A stretch of 49,338 nucleotides of DNA from Oscillatoriales cyanobacterium CG2_30_40_61 (GTDB taxonomy: Bacteria; Cyanobacteriota; Cyanobacteriia; Cyanobacteriales; Microcoleaceae): positions 1 through 49,338 of the forward strand of contig MNYZ01000058.1 of the NCBI GenBank assembly GCA_001873365.1. The letters are read 5' to 3'. The notes under the pieces were generated by a model. The model did not search any database. It was given only the letters and a program-made list of their open reading frames with translations, and was not told the DNA's origin. This document shows positions 17,959-26,896 of the stretch, piece by piece. The position numbers were made by a program, and so were the translations under genes. Each line of letters starts with the position of its first letter. The stretch's first letter is position 1.

Positions 17959-18061
17959 AGGACTTACGCACAAGACCAAAGAAACCGGGTTTCTGGCTGG
18001 TGATTTTGCGGATGAAATCGGTTATTTCTCGTTCAGAAACCCGGTTTGGTGCGTAAGTCCT
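17959..18061 (+). mobile_element. MITE-like inverted-repeat element flanked by AATTGAC
   Basis: The ends AGGACTTACGC (17959) and GCGTAAGTCCT (ends 18061) are perfect inverted repeats, and internal arms continue with GAAACCGGGTTTCT and AGAAACCCGG. The 7-mer AATTGAC flanks both sides (17952-17958 and 18062-18068), which looks like a target-site duplication. No ORF is present. It overlaps the 3' end of the REC-GGDEF-EAL gene. A related, less symmetric copy is at 34170-34263. Confidence 0.75.
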
Positions 18062-19803
18062 AATTGACTTCCACTTTTAACTAAAGTTTGAAAATCCTCT
18101 AAATTGAGCGGACGACTAAATAGATACCCCTGAATTTCATCACATTGAAAGCTCTGCAAGATATTTAATTCTTCTTGAGTTTCTACTCCTTCAGCAATCA
18201 CTTTTAAATTTAAAAGATGAGCCATTGAAATTAAAGATTGCGTGATGGCTGCATTGATTTTATTAGTATGGAGATTGCGAACAAAAGATTGATCTATTTT
18301 GAGGACATCAAAGGGGAATTTTTGCAGATAGTTAAGGGAAGAATATCCCGTCCCAAAATCATCAATGGCTATGGTTACTCCCAAGGCTTTTAATGCCCGT
18401 AACTGTTGGATGGATAATTCACTATCTCGAATTAATAAACTTTCGGTTAATTCTAATTCTAAATAATCCGGTTCACAGCCCGTACTGAGTAAAATCTCCA
18501 TTAACTTTTGGCACAAATTAGATGTTTGGAATTGCCGCCCGGATAAATTTACCGCCACTCGCAAATTTCCTAAACCTTGAGATCGCCAGGCTTTACTGTG
18601 TTGACAGGCTTGGGATAAAACCCATTCGCCAATGGGTTCAATTAAACCTGTTTCTTCCGCAATAGGAATAAATTTGATTGGGGAAATCCTGCCCTTTTGG
18701 GGATGTTTCCAGCGAAGTAAGGCCTCCGCACCAATAATATTTCCCGTTTTCAAACTTATTTGCGGTTGATAGTAAAGTTCCAATTCTTCTCTTTCTAAAG
18801 CATACCGCAAAGCCACTTCTAAGTCAATCCTTTCCGACAGTTGATGTTCGGAAGCAGGAATATAAAAACTATAATGATTTCCTCCTTGTTGTTTAACTTG
18901 ATTCATGGCTTGTTTGGCCTCCCGCAGCAGGTGTTGAATATCCCGACCATCTTGGGGATAAAGGGAAATTCCAGCACTAACGGTGATCAAAACTTCTCGA
19001 TTTGTTAACCTAAACGGATAAGATATCTGGTGTTGTAACTTTGCAATTATGGTTTTAATCTGTTGTTGATCCAGAATTGGTGGGAATAAAATTGCAAATT
19101 GGTTGCCATTAATATGAGTAATAATATGCTCGGAAGGTAAACTTTTTCTTAACCGCTCTGCTACCGCTTTTAAAAGGTTATCCCCTCCTTCGTAACCTAA
19201 AATATCGTTAATTCTACCAAATCGATCTATCCCTAAATAGATAATTGGTATCATCCCATTTTCTTGCCAATTTTGATCGGCAATAGACAGCAATGAAAAC
19301 TCATCTAACCTTTGTTGAAAATATTCCAACAGGGATAAACGGTTGGGTAAGTTAGTCGTGCTATCTTGATAAATTAATTGATTAAGTTTAGCTTCCGCTA
19401 ATTTTAATTGCTGACTATAATTAGCTTTTAAAGTGGCGTTTTTTTTCAAACGAATCCCAATGACTTTGAGTAATTCTGTGGGGGTGAAAGGTTTAGTTAA
19501 ATAATCATCAGCCCCAAGCTGCATTCCTTTTCGCAGGTCGCCGAAATCTGAGTTTGCTGTTAAGAAGATGAAAGGAATAGTTGCCGTGGACGGATTTTTT
19601 TGTAAAGCAATGAGAACCCCATAACCGTCGATTTCCGGCATCGCCAGATCACACAAAATTAAATCTGGTTGATGCTGAATTGCCAATTGTAAACCAATTT
19701 TGCCATTTTCCGCATTAAAAACTTCAAAGTTTTCTGTTTCTAGTAGTTCGATAATGTTATCTCTAATTAAGTCTTCATCCTCAATAACCAGAATTTTAGC
19801 CAT
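18022..19803 (-). CDS. REC-GGDEF-EAL protein, probable cyclic-di-GMP phosphodiesterase
   Basis: This 593-residue protein has a receiver (Asp52 in DLILCDLAMPEIDG), a GGDEF-fold domain (about 140-310) whose active site reads NGNQF at 232-236 instead of GGDEF, and an EAL domain (about 325-575) with intact AEALLRWKHP (Glu360), LELTES, DDFGTGYSS and KIDQSFV. It should therefore degrade c-di-GMP rather than make it, with the degenerate GGDEF perhaps binding GTP as a regulator. The last 12 residues (GLTHQTGFLNEK) and the stop are encoded by the inserted inverted-repeat element. Without it the frame would end LKIS-stop. It is first in the minus-strand signalling block. Confidence 0.92.
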   Translation of the reverse strand: MAKILVIEDEDLIRDNIIELLETENFEVFNAENGKIGLQLAIQHQPDLILCDLAMPEIDGYGVLIALQKNPSTATIPFIFLTANSDFGDLRKGMQLGADDYLTKPFTPTELLKVIGIRLKKNATLKANYSQQLKLAEAKLNQLIYQDSTTNLPNRLSLLEYFQQRLDEFSLLSIADQNWQENGMIPIIYLGIDRFGRINDILGYEGGDNLLKAVAERLRKSLPSEHIITHINGNQFAILFPPILDQQQIKTIIAKLQHQISYPFRLTNREVLITVSAGISLYPQDGRDIQHLLREAKQAMNQVKQQGGNHYSFYIPASEHQLSERIDLEVALRYALEREELELYYQPQISLKTGNIIGAEALLRWKHPQKGRISPIKFIPIAEETGLIEPIGEWVLSQACQHSKAWRSQGLGNLRVAVNLSGRQFQTSNLCQKLMEILLSTGCEPDYLELELTESLLIRDSELSIQQLRALKALGVTIAIDDFGTGYSSLNYLQKFPFDVLKIDQSFVRNLHTNKINAAITQSLISMAHLLNLKVIAEGVETQEELNILQSFQCDEIQGYLFSRPLNLEDFQTLVKSGSQLGLTHQTGFLNEK

Positions 19804-19829
19804 GGTTGTTTATCTAAAATAAATTAAAA

Positions 19830-19880
19830 TTGTAGTGAGTCCTTCCGGCTTCTAAGAGAGTCCTAAAGGACTTACTACAA
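19830..19880 (+). repeat. REP-like doublet, GAGTCC/AAGGACT variant
   Basis: TTGTAGTGAGTCCTT at the left is mirrored by AAGGACTTACTACAA at the right, around CTTCTAAGAGAG. It fills most of the 81-base gap between malic enzyme and the REC-GGDEF-EAL gene, both on the minus strand, and could form a large hairpin that attenuates read-through. Confidence 0.75.
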
Positions 19881-19884
19881 TTAT

Positions 19885-21276
19885 TTAATTGCGGGCTAAA
19901 CCTTGTTGACGGGCGGTATGGGCAACGGCACTGGCGACAGCCGTAGCCACCCGTTTATCAAATACCGAAGGTACAACATATTCCCGATCTAAATCCGTGG
20001 GAGAGACTAAAGAAGCGATCGCATTTGCTGCTTCTAAATACATGGAAATAGTGAAACTTCTAGCCCCACAATCTAACACCCCTCGAAATAGACCAGGAAA
20101 GGCTAAAACATTATTAATTTGATTGGGATAATCACTGCGTCCAGTTGCCACGACTGCGACATCATTGATAATTAATTCCGGTTGAATTTCAGGAGTCGGA
20201 TTAGCCATAGCAAAAACAATAGGATCTTTTGCCATAGATCTCACCATTTCTGGAGTTACCACTCCAGGGGCACTAACTCCCATAAACATATCCGCGTCTT
20301 TCATCGCATCAGCTAAAGTTCCCGATAAGTTAACGGCAAATTCCCGTTTTTGTTCGTTAATATCGGTGCGATTATGACTAATAATTCCCTTAGAATCACA
20401 GATGGTAATATTACGGACTCCGGCTTTTTTGAATAAGCGCGCGATTGCTATGCCCGCAGCACCCGCCCCGTTTAACACTAGGTGAATATCTTCCCGGGAT
20501 TTTTTAACTACTTTCAGGGAATTTATTAAGGCGGCTAAACTAACAATTGCTGTGCCATGTTGATCATCATGAAAAATCGGAATATCTAAAGATTCTCGCA
20601 GTCGAGATTCAATTTCAAAACAGCGAGGAGCGGCAATATCTTCTAAATTTATGCCCCCGAAAACTGGGGCAAGATATTTAACGGTTTCGATAATTTTCTC
20701 AGGATCTTGGGTATCTAAACAAATCGGAAACGCATCAATATCTCCAAATTCTTTAAATAGCATGGCTTTCCCTTCCATCACGGGTAAAGCCGCGCCAGGC
20801 CCCAAATTTCCTAAGCCTAAAACTGCACTACCATCAGTCACAATAGCGACGGTATTTTGTTTAATGGTCAGTTGATAAATTTGCTCTGGATCTTCAGCGA
20901 TCGCTTGACAAATTCGACCCACACCCGGAGTATAGGCCATGGCTAAATCTGATTGAGATTTTATGGGAATTTTACTTTGAATACTGATTTTTCCGGCGCG
21001 ATGGAGATTAAAGGTTCGGTCATAAACCGCTAATACTTTTAACTCAGTTAAATCTTTTACCGCTTGGACAATTTGTTCTGCCTGTTCCTCACTCGAGGCA
21101 TCCACACTGATTTCCCGAATCGTTTTGTGCAGAGTTTGTTCAATTAAGTCAATTTGACCTAAATTTCCCCCGACGGTGGCGATCGCTTGAAAAACACTAG
21201 CCAACATTCCCGCGCGGTTAGGCAGTTCCAGACGAATTGTAACGCTATAACTAGGATTCGGTGTTAAGCTAACCAT
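19885..21276 (-). CDS. NAD(P)-dependent malic enzyme with N-terminal ACT domain
   Basis: This 463-residue enzyme decarboxylates malate to pyruvate. Residues 8-85 are an ACT regulatory domain (SVTIRLELPNRAGMLASVFQ), unusual in animal-type malic enzymes but regular in cyanobacterial ones. The catalytic part shows VYTPGVGRICQAIAEDP-like malic motif (AYTPGVGRI), VTDGSAVLGLGNLGP, PIFHDDQHGTAIV and the NAD-binding VLNGAGAAGIAIARLF. A TTG at 21288 would add four residues; ATG 21276 is preferred. Transcription may be independent of the signalling genes downstream because of the REP-like hairpin between them. Confidence 0.93.
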   Translation of the reverse strand: MVSLTPNPSYSVTIRLELPNRAGMLASVFQAIATVGGNLGQIDLIEQTLHKTIREISVDASSEEQAEQIVQAVKDLTELKVLAVYDRTFNLHRAGKISIQSKIPIKSQSDLAMAYTPGVGRICQAIAEDPEQIYQLTIKQNTVAIVTDGSAVLGLGNLGPGAALPVMEGKAMLFKEFGDIDAFPICLDTQDPEKIIETVKYLAPVFGGINLEDIAAPRCFEIESRLRESLDIPIFHDDQHGTAIVSLAALINSLKVVKKSREDIHLVLNGAGAAGIAIARLFKKAGVRNITICDSKGIISHNRTDINEQKREFAVNLSGTLADAMKDADMFMGVSAPGVVTPEMVRSMAKDPIVFAMANPTPEIQPELIINDVAVVATGRSDYPNQINNVLAFPGLFRGVLDCGARSFTISMYLEAANAIASLVSPTDLDREYVVPSVFDKRVATAVASAVAHTARQQGLARN

Positions 21277-21361
21277 GTTCAGTACCAATCAGTTGTCCAT
21301 TGGCTATCATATCACCGGAGCTCAAAATCAGTCTGTAGTGTAAGCATGACATATAGCAATT

Positions 21362-21433
21362 GGTAAGGGGGTAAGGGGTAAGGGGTAATACTTCGACTTC
21401 GCTCAGTAACAGGGTAAGGGGGTAAGGGGTAAT
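21362..21433 (+). repeat. GGGGTAA heptameric repeats
   Basis: Runs of the 7-mer GGGGTAA flank a spacer TACTTCGACTTCGCTCAGTAA. They are similar in style to the heptads at 44554-44629 and to the short tandem repetitive (STRR) families known from cyanobacteria. Confidence 0.7.
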
Positions 21434-21454
21434 CCGGCTAGATACCGAATTTTT

Positions 21455-21589
21455 TTAATACTGCTGTTGAAATTGCAGGTAATAGCTGAGGTTAGCTAAG
21501 GTAATATAGTGATCAACATATTTCGGTGTGGGTGTTTTTTCCAGTGCCCGCTTTACTTGCTTTTTACGCTGATTTTTTGAGGGTTCCAT
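21455..21589 (-). CDS. Small basic ORF, 44 residues
   Basis: ATG 21589 to TAA 21455 encodes 44 residues: a Lys/Arg/Gln-rich head (EPSKNQRKKQVKRALEK) and an aromatic tail (DHYITLANLSYYLQFQQQY). An in-frame ATG three codons upstream (21598) is possible. Codon use looks protein-like, and the ORF sits in an otherwise gene-free 450-base gap. I do not recognise a family. It is a hypothetical gene that would be supported by conservation in related genomes. Confidence 0.45.
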   Translation of the reverse strand: MEPSKNQRKKQVKRALEKTPTPKYVDHYITLANLSYYLQFQQQY

Positions 21590-21743
21590 AGTGATCATCT
21601 CGGGTTAGGATTGGCAATTGATCTTTATTATCTGATCTCTTCACCACTTATCATCTAACGTCAATTTATTTTCTTAATCATTCCCACCGGAATCAGACCT
21701 ATCCAGTTAAATTACCTATTATATCAAAATTTTAATCGGGGCT
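21590..21743. other. AT-rich intergenic remainder
   Basis: This is the rest of the 21277-21743 gap. It is AT-rich and presumably holds the promoter of the phosphopantetheinyl transferase. I see no further gene or structured RNA. Confidence 0.4.
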
Positions 21744-22490
21744 ATGGTTTTATCAATTTTTAAATTATATCACAATACTGTTCATCTTTGGCAAACAAAT
21801 CTAACGGCATCGCCTGAATCCCTGGAATTTTATCAAAGTATTCTGGCTGATCATGAGCTAAAACGGGCAAGACGATTCAAGTTTGAACGAGATCAACAGG
21901 CTTTTATAATTGCCAGGGGAATATTAAGAATAATTCTCAGTCACTATTTAAACCTTTCTCCAGAACAGATTAAATTTCAGTATAGTTCTAAAGGAAAACC
22001 TAGTTTAGATCAAGATCCTTCACCATTATATTTTAATTTATCCCATGCCTATGGAAAGGCTATTTATGCGATCGCCACGGAAGAAAATATCGGCATAGAT
22101 ATAGAATATATTCGAGAAATTAAAGTTATTTCCTTAGCAAAACGCTTTTTTTGTGACTCGGAATATCGGTGGTTAAATTCCCTTGATTCCGAAGCACAAT
22201 ATCCGGCATTTTTTCAACTCTGGACGTGCAAAGAAGCCTACTTAAAAGCCACAGGAGTAGGGTTGGTCGGGTTACAGGAAATTGAAATTTTCACGCCTCT
22301 GGATTCAAACTTAAAAATTTTGAAAATTTCCCAGGATTCAGCATTAGCTAAAAAGTGGATGTTACAAAGTATTGAAACCGCAGAAAACTATATAGCAACC
22401 TTGGCAATTAAGGGAATTAATTATCAGTTTAAATATTATCAATGGAGTCAGGAAGAAGCAATTGAGTATAATATTATAGCTAAAGATTAA
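21744..22490 (+). CDS. 4'-phosphopantetheinyl transferase (Sfp/HetI type)
   Basis: The product is a 248-residue enzyme that moves phosphopantetheine from CoA to carrier proteins of fatty acid, polyketide or nonribosomal peptide synthases. Sfp-type motifs are present: KGKPSLDQDPSPLYFNLSHA, NIGIDIEYIRE (Mg-binding Asp/Glu) and WTCKEAYLKATGVGL. Length fits the Sfp/HetI class rather than the short AcpS class. It stands alone among unrelated genes and could be the cell's main activator of carrier proteins. No heterocyst genes are nearby, so the hetI name is not applied. Confidence 0.92.
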   Translation: MVLSIFKLYHNTVHLWQTNLTASPESLEFYQSILADHELKRARRFKFERDQQAFIIARGILRIILSHYLNLSPEQIKFQYSSKGKPSLDQDPSPLYFNLSHAYGKAIYAIATEENIGIDIEYIREIKVISLAKRFFCDSEYRWLNSLDSEAQYPAFFQLWTCKEAYLKATGVGLVGLQEIEIFTPLDSNLKILKISQDSALAKKWMLQSIETAENYIATLAIKGINYQFKYYQWSQEEAIEYNIIAKD

Positions 22491-22558
22491 TGATAATTTA
22501 GCTAACAGTTTAGAAAGCATAGAATTTGAATTTCCTATTGAGCTTTTATATGAAGGCA

Positions 22559-24958
22559 TTAGCTTTGATCCAGAGTCAGATTTTTCTGTTGCTGAATTGG
22601 GATTTCAATCATAAATTCCGATCCTTTTTTAACTTGAGAAGAACACTTTAACTTACCCCGATGTCTTTCCACAACAATTTGATAACTAATAGCTAATCCT
22701 AAACCCGTTCCTTTTCCTACTGGTTTTGTGGTAAAAAATGGATCAAATAATTTATTTTTAACGGTTTCCGTCATTCCCATTCCATTATCAGCAATCATAA
22801 TTAAAACCTGACTATCCTCCATAACTTCTGTAGTAATCGTAATCGTAGGTTTCCAAGAAGTCAATGAATTAAAACCGATATCATCTTCGGTATATAACTC
22901 TAAATCATTAGAATTAAGATTAGAAATAATTTGTTGATTTTGTTCTACAATTCGCTCCTGAATGGCATCAATAGCATTAGTGAGTAAATTCATAAAAACT
23001 TGATTAATCTCACCTGCATAACAATGCACTAAGGGCAATTCCCCATAGTTTTTGACCACCTGAATTTTTTGTCTTACGCCAGTTTCTGATAAACGATTTT
23101 GTAAGATTAATAATGTATTTTCTAAGCCCTCATGTAAATCAACCTGTTTCACATCTGCTTCATCTAAACGCGAAAAATTTCTTAGGGATAAAACAATTTG
23201 TTGGATGCGACTCGCCCCGACTTTCATTGAACTTAATAGTTTAGGAAAATCTCGTTGTAAAAATTCTAAATCTACGGTTTCAATCACTTCTTGAATATCA
23301 GAAATAGGATCGGGATAATATTCTTGATACAAGGCAACTAAATTTAATAAATCCTCCAGATATTGGGTAGCATAATCAACATTTCCATAAATAAAATTAA
23401 TTGGATTATTGATTTCATGGGCAACTCCCGCCACTAACTGACCTAAAGAAGACATCTTTTCAGTTTGAATTAAATGGGCTTGGGTTTGTTGTAATTTACT
23501 TAAAGTCGCTTCTAATTCTAGGGTTTGAGCCTTAGCTAAAATCGCGGCTTCTCGGGTTTGGTTATAGAGTTGGGCTTGATTAATTGCGATCGCCACTTGA
23601 GCGGTGACAGCCTGTAATAATTCAACTTCAGAATCACTCCAGAAACGGGGTTCATGATGATTTCCACAAATTAAAACCCCGATTTCTCCCATTTGGGTTT
23701 GAATCGGGAGAGACAGAACCGATATTAACCCAAACTGGAGTAAAAATGACTTTCTTTGAGATTCAGGGATATGATCAATATGATCAATTCGTTCAATTTG
23801 TAAATGCCAAGACTTCTCCGACAAAATTGCTACATCTTCTAAATAATACCGACCAACAATATTTGTAAATGCTGGATCTTTAGCTTCTGTTACTATTTCC
23901 CAATAAGCCGAATTAGAATAGGATTGAGATGAATTTTTGTCATCTAAATTAAAACCTATTTCTTCCCCTCGATACCAACAAAAATAGCATCTGTCAACCT
24001 TCATTAACTCCCAAACCTGTAAAACAGTTGTTTCTAAAATTGTTTTTAAATCTAAGGAATTGCGGATTTGATTAGCTAAATGATTAATCAGTTTTTCCTG
24101 TTGAGCTAATTGTCGAAACCTAGTTTCCGATTCTGTTAATAATTCTTGGGCTAATTTTTGTTCTGTAATATCCTGATAGGTTCCTAATATTCCCACTACA
24201 TTCCCATCTTGATCATGAAAGGGAATTTTATTGGTTTCTAACCAATATTGTTTTCCATCTGCGTGTAATTGAGTTTCGATAATCCGATAACGAGGGGTAT
24301 TTGTTTCCATAACCTCTCGATCAACTTGTCGATAAAATTCAGCTTCATCCAAATTCCAACTTAAATCATAATCTGTCTTACCAATAATATCTTCAGCCGA
24401 CTTTAATCCCAAATCCAAAGCTAATTGTAAATTACACCCTTGAAAGACTGAATTTCGATCCTTCCAAAAAATGCGCTGGGGGATCGTATTTATCACTAAT
24501 TGCAGCATTTTTTGAGATTCTTGATAATATCTTTGACTTTTATTTAATAATTGGTTCAGTTCTTCAAGTTCTTTAGGGGTTTTAATTTGTAGGAGTTGGG
24601 GAACTAAAGGAATAATTGTACCGGCGGTAAAAATTGAAATCAGGGCTGTAATTGCCTTTAATCCACCGGATAACCAATATAACGGATACCAAAGGGTAAC
24701 AATTGACATTAAATGGGTGAGTCCACAGGCAAAAATAAACATACTAAATAGGATTAAAATACTAGAGAAGGGTATATCTTGACGCCGATTAACAAAGTAA
24801 ATTAAGGCGATGGGAATGGAAAAATAAGCGATCGCCGTAAATAAATCCGAGAGCAGATGAAGTCCGATTAATTTAGATTCCCAAAGGTAGCAAGAACCAT
24901 GGGGCATGAATGCAGTTATGGCAACCAGTTGTTGTGAGATTATCCAGGTGAGGTTCAT
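22559..24958 (-). CDS. Ethylene-receptor-like histidine kinase (EBD-PAS-GAF-HisKA-HATPase)
   Basis: Residues 1-125 form a three-helix membrane domain matching the plant ETR1 and cyanobacterial SynEtr1 ethylene-binding domain. Asp38, Tyr45, Ile48, Pro49, Ile75, Cys78 and His82 align with ETR1 D25, Y32, I35, P36, I62, C65 and H69 at a constant offset of 13 (CGLTH for CGATH). Then follow PAS (150-275), GAF (285-465), coiled coil, HisKA with AGVAHEINNPINF (His514) and HATPase_c (LLTNAIDAIQ, GTGLGLAISYQ). No receiver is fused. Ligand would be ethylene through Cu(I), by analogy. The GAF lacks an obvious bilin Cys motif. Confidence 0.92.
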   Translation of the reverse strand: MNLTWIISQQLVAITAFMPHGSCYLWESKLIGLHLLSDLFTAIAYFSIPIALIYFVNRRQDIPFSSILILFSMFIFACGLTHLMSIVTLWYPLYWLSGGLKAITALISIFTAGTIIPLVPQLLQIKTPKELEELNQLLNKSQRYYQESQKMLQLVINTIPQRIFWKDRNSVFQGCNLQLALDLGLKSAEDIIGKTDYDLSWNLDEAEFYRQVDREVMETNTPRYRIIETQLHADGKQYWLETNKIPFHDQDGNVVGILGTYQDITEQKLAQELLTESETRFRQLAQQEKLINHLANQIRNSLDLKTILETTVLQVWELMKVDRCYFCWYRGEEIGFNLDDKNSSQSYSNSAYWEIVTEAKDPAFTNIVGRYYLEDVAILSEKSWHLQIERIDHIDHIPESQRKSFLLQFGLISVLSLPIQTQMGEIGVLICGNHHEPRFWSDSEVELLQAVTAQVAIAINQAQLYNQTREAAILAKAQTLELEATLSKLQQTQAHLIQTEKMSSLGQLVAGVAHEINNPINFIYGNVDYATQYLEDLLNLVALYQEYYPDPISDIQEVIETVDLEFLQRDFPKLLSSMKVGASRIQQIVLSLRNFSRLDEADVKQVDLHEGLENTLLILQNRLSETGVRQKIQVVKNYGELPLVHCYAGEINQVFMNLLTNAIDAIQERIVEQNQQIISNLNSNDLELYTEDDIGFNSLTSWKPTITITTEVMEDSQVLIMIADNGMGMTETVKNKLFDPFFTTKPVGKGTGLGLAISYQIVVERHRGKLKCSSQVKKGSEFMIEIPIQQQKNLTLDQS

Positions 24959-25099
24959 GGGGATTGAGAATTTTTCTTAGGAATTAAAGATACAATCAAA
25001 TATTGAATTTAGGTTCAAAAAAAGGGAATTAATCATTGATAATAGCACCAACAGTATCGCGTGATCCTATGCCGCCCGGCAAAAATCCCCGTTAACCTT

Positions 25100-25105
25100 T
25101 ATAAT
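25100..25105 (+). promoter_or_regulatory. Possible -10 element for prfC
   Basis: A perfect TATAAT lies 35 bases before the prfC start. No clear -35 hexamer is seen at the usual distance, so this is a weak call. Confidence 0.3.
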
Positions 25106-25140
25106 GATATATCTGATACAAATTCCCGATTTAGGCTTCA

Positions 25141-26778
25141 ATGACTACAGAAATTCAAACTGAAATTCAAACAGAGGTTGACAGACGTCGCAATTTTGCG
25201 ATTATTTCTCACCCTGATGCTGGAAAAACCACCCTGACCGAAAAATTACTCCTGTACGGAGGTGCTATTCACGAAGCCGGTGCTGTTAAGGTACGCAGAG
25301 CCCAACGTCATGCTACCTCAGACTGGATGGCAATGGAGCAACAACGGGGAATTTCGATTAGCTCAACGGTTTTGCAGTTTGAGTATAACAACTGTCAAAT
25401 TAATTTGCTAGATACACCCGGACACCAAGATTTTAGTGAAGATACCTACCGCACCTTAGCCGCTGCTGATAACGCGGTGATGTTAGAAGATGCGGCCAAG
25501 GGTTTAGAGCCGCAAACTCGCAAATTGTTTGAAGTCTGCAAAATGCGGGGTCTACCTATTTTTACTTTTATTAATAAAATGGATCGGCCGGGTCAAGAAC
25601 CCTTAGAATTACTCGATGAAATAGAAAAAGAATTGGGCTTAAAAACCTATCCCATAAATTGGCCGATTGGCACAGGCGATCGCTTTAAAGGAGTATTTGA
25701 TCGGCGTCAACAAAAAATTCATTTATTTGAACGCAGTGCCCACGGCAGTCGAGAAGCGTTAGATACGGTTTTTGACTTAGATGATCCTCGGATTCAGGAA
25801 TTTTTAGATCCCGATCTTTATGCACAATTAAAAGAAGAATTAGAACTGCTTGAACACGTTGGTTCGGAATTTGATCTGGATTTAGTTCATGCTGGAAAAA
25901 TGACTCCGGTTTTCTTCGGCAGTGCCATGACTAACTTTGGGGTTCAATTATTCTTAGATTCCTTCTTAGATTATGCCTTAAAACCCGGTTCCCATCTGAG
26001 TACCTTGGGGGATATGGAACCCGAATATCCTGAGTTTACGGGCTTTGTATTTAAACTACAAGCAAATATGGATGCCAAACACCGAGATCGGGTGGCTTTT
26101 GTGCGTGTTTGTACGGGAAAATTTGAAAAAGATATGACGGTTAATCATACCCGGACTGGAAAAATTGTCCGTCTTTCCCGTCCGCAAAAACTCTTTGCTC
26201 AGGAAAGACAATCGATTGAAACCGCCTATCCCGGAGATGTAATTGGATTAAATAATCCGGGGGTTTTTGCCATTGGGGATACCATTTATACGGGCAAAAA
26301 ATTAGAATATGAAGGGATTCCCTGTTTTACCCCGGAGTTATTTGCCTATTTAAAAAATCCTAATCCCTCTAAGTTTAAACAATTCCATAAAGGAGTTTTA
26401 GAATTACGAGAGGAAGGGGCGGTACAAATTATGTTTTCCGTTGATGAAGCTAAACGTGATCCAATTTTAGCGGCGGTGGGTCAACTACAATTTGAGGTAG
26501 TTCAGTTTAGATTGCAAAATGAATATGGCGCCGAAACCCTATTAGAACCTTTACCTTATACTGTAGCCCGTTGGGTAACAGGAGGTTGGGAAGTTTTAAA
26601 TAAAGTTGGACGAATTTTTAACGCTGCGGTGGTTAAAGATAGTTGGGATCGTCCGGTTTTATTGTTTAAAAATGAATGGAATTGTCGTCAAGCTGAAGCC
26701 GATCATCCTGAGTTAAAACTAACTTCTATTGCTCCGGTGGTTTCGATTCAAGCAATTGAATCTGGAGAGGAAGAATAG
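25141..26778 (+). CDS. prfC: Peptide chain release factor 3
   Basis: The product is a 545-residue translational GTPase that recycles release factors RF1/RF2 after termination. G motifs are complete: HPDAGKTTL (G1, about 24-31), DTPGHQDF (G3) and NKMD (G4). The switch region contains the [22 protein letters not shown] signature that separates RF3 from EF-G. Domain II and the RF3 C-terminal domain are present, and full length matches the family. It stands alone and is followed by a strong hairpin shared with the convergent aquaporin gene. Confidence 0.96.
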   Translation: MTTEIQTEIQTEVDRRRNFAIISHPDAGKTTLTEKLLLYGGAIHEAGAVKVRRAQRHATSDWMAMEQQRGISISSTVLQFEYNNCQINLLDTPGHQDFSEDTYRTLAAADNAVMLEDAAKGLEPQTRKLFEVCKMRGLPIFTFINKMDRPGQEPLELLDEIEKELGLKTYPINWPIGTGDRFKGVFDRRQQKIHLFERSAHGSREALDTVFDLDDPRIQEFLDPDLYAQLKEELELLEHVGSEFDLDLVHAGKMTPVFFGSAMTNFGVQLFLDSFLDYALKPGSHLSTLGDMEPEYPEFTGFVFKLQANMDAKHRDRVAFVRVCTGKFEKDMTVNHTRTGKIVRLSRPQKLFAQERQSIETAYPGDVIGLNNPGVFAIGDTIYTGKKLEYEGIPCFTPELFAYLKNPNPSKFKQFHKGVLELREEGAVQIMFSVDEAKRDPILAAVGQLQFEVVQFRLQNEYGAETLLEPLPYTVARWVTGGWEVLNKVGRIFNAAVVKDSWDRPVLLFKNEWNCRQAEADHPELKLTSIAPVVSIQAIESGEEE

Positions 26779-26783
26779 GGCTT

Positions 26784-26834
26784 AAACCTGTTGTTGCGCT
26801 TCAGCACACTGACCCGCAACAACCAGGTTTTTGA
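26784..26834. terminator. Bidirectional hairpin terminator
   Basis: Arms AAACCTGTTGTTGCG and CGCAACAACCAGGTTT pair with one bulge around a 17-base loop and are followed by Ts, between the convergent prfC and aqpZ genes. Confidence 0.75.
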
Positions 26835-26896
26835 CGACTTACTTAGAGGGAAAAATATTAAACACAAAACGAGGATAAATTTTAAATTTTGATTGA

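Noticed and set aside
22492-22614. Plus-strand open stretch after the phosphopantetheinyl transferase, reading LESIEFEFPIELLYEGISF
   Set aside because: The composition is protein-like, but there is no start codon in frame and the second half overlaps the 3' end of the ethylene-type kinase. It could be a gene remnant, but the evidence is too thin.
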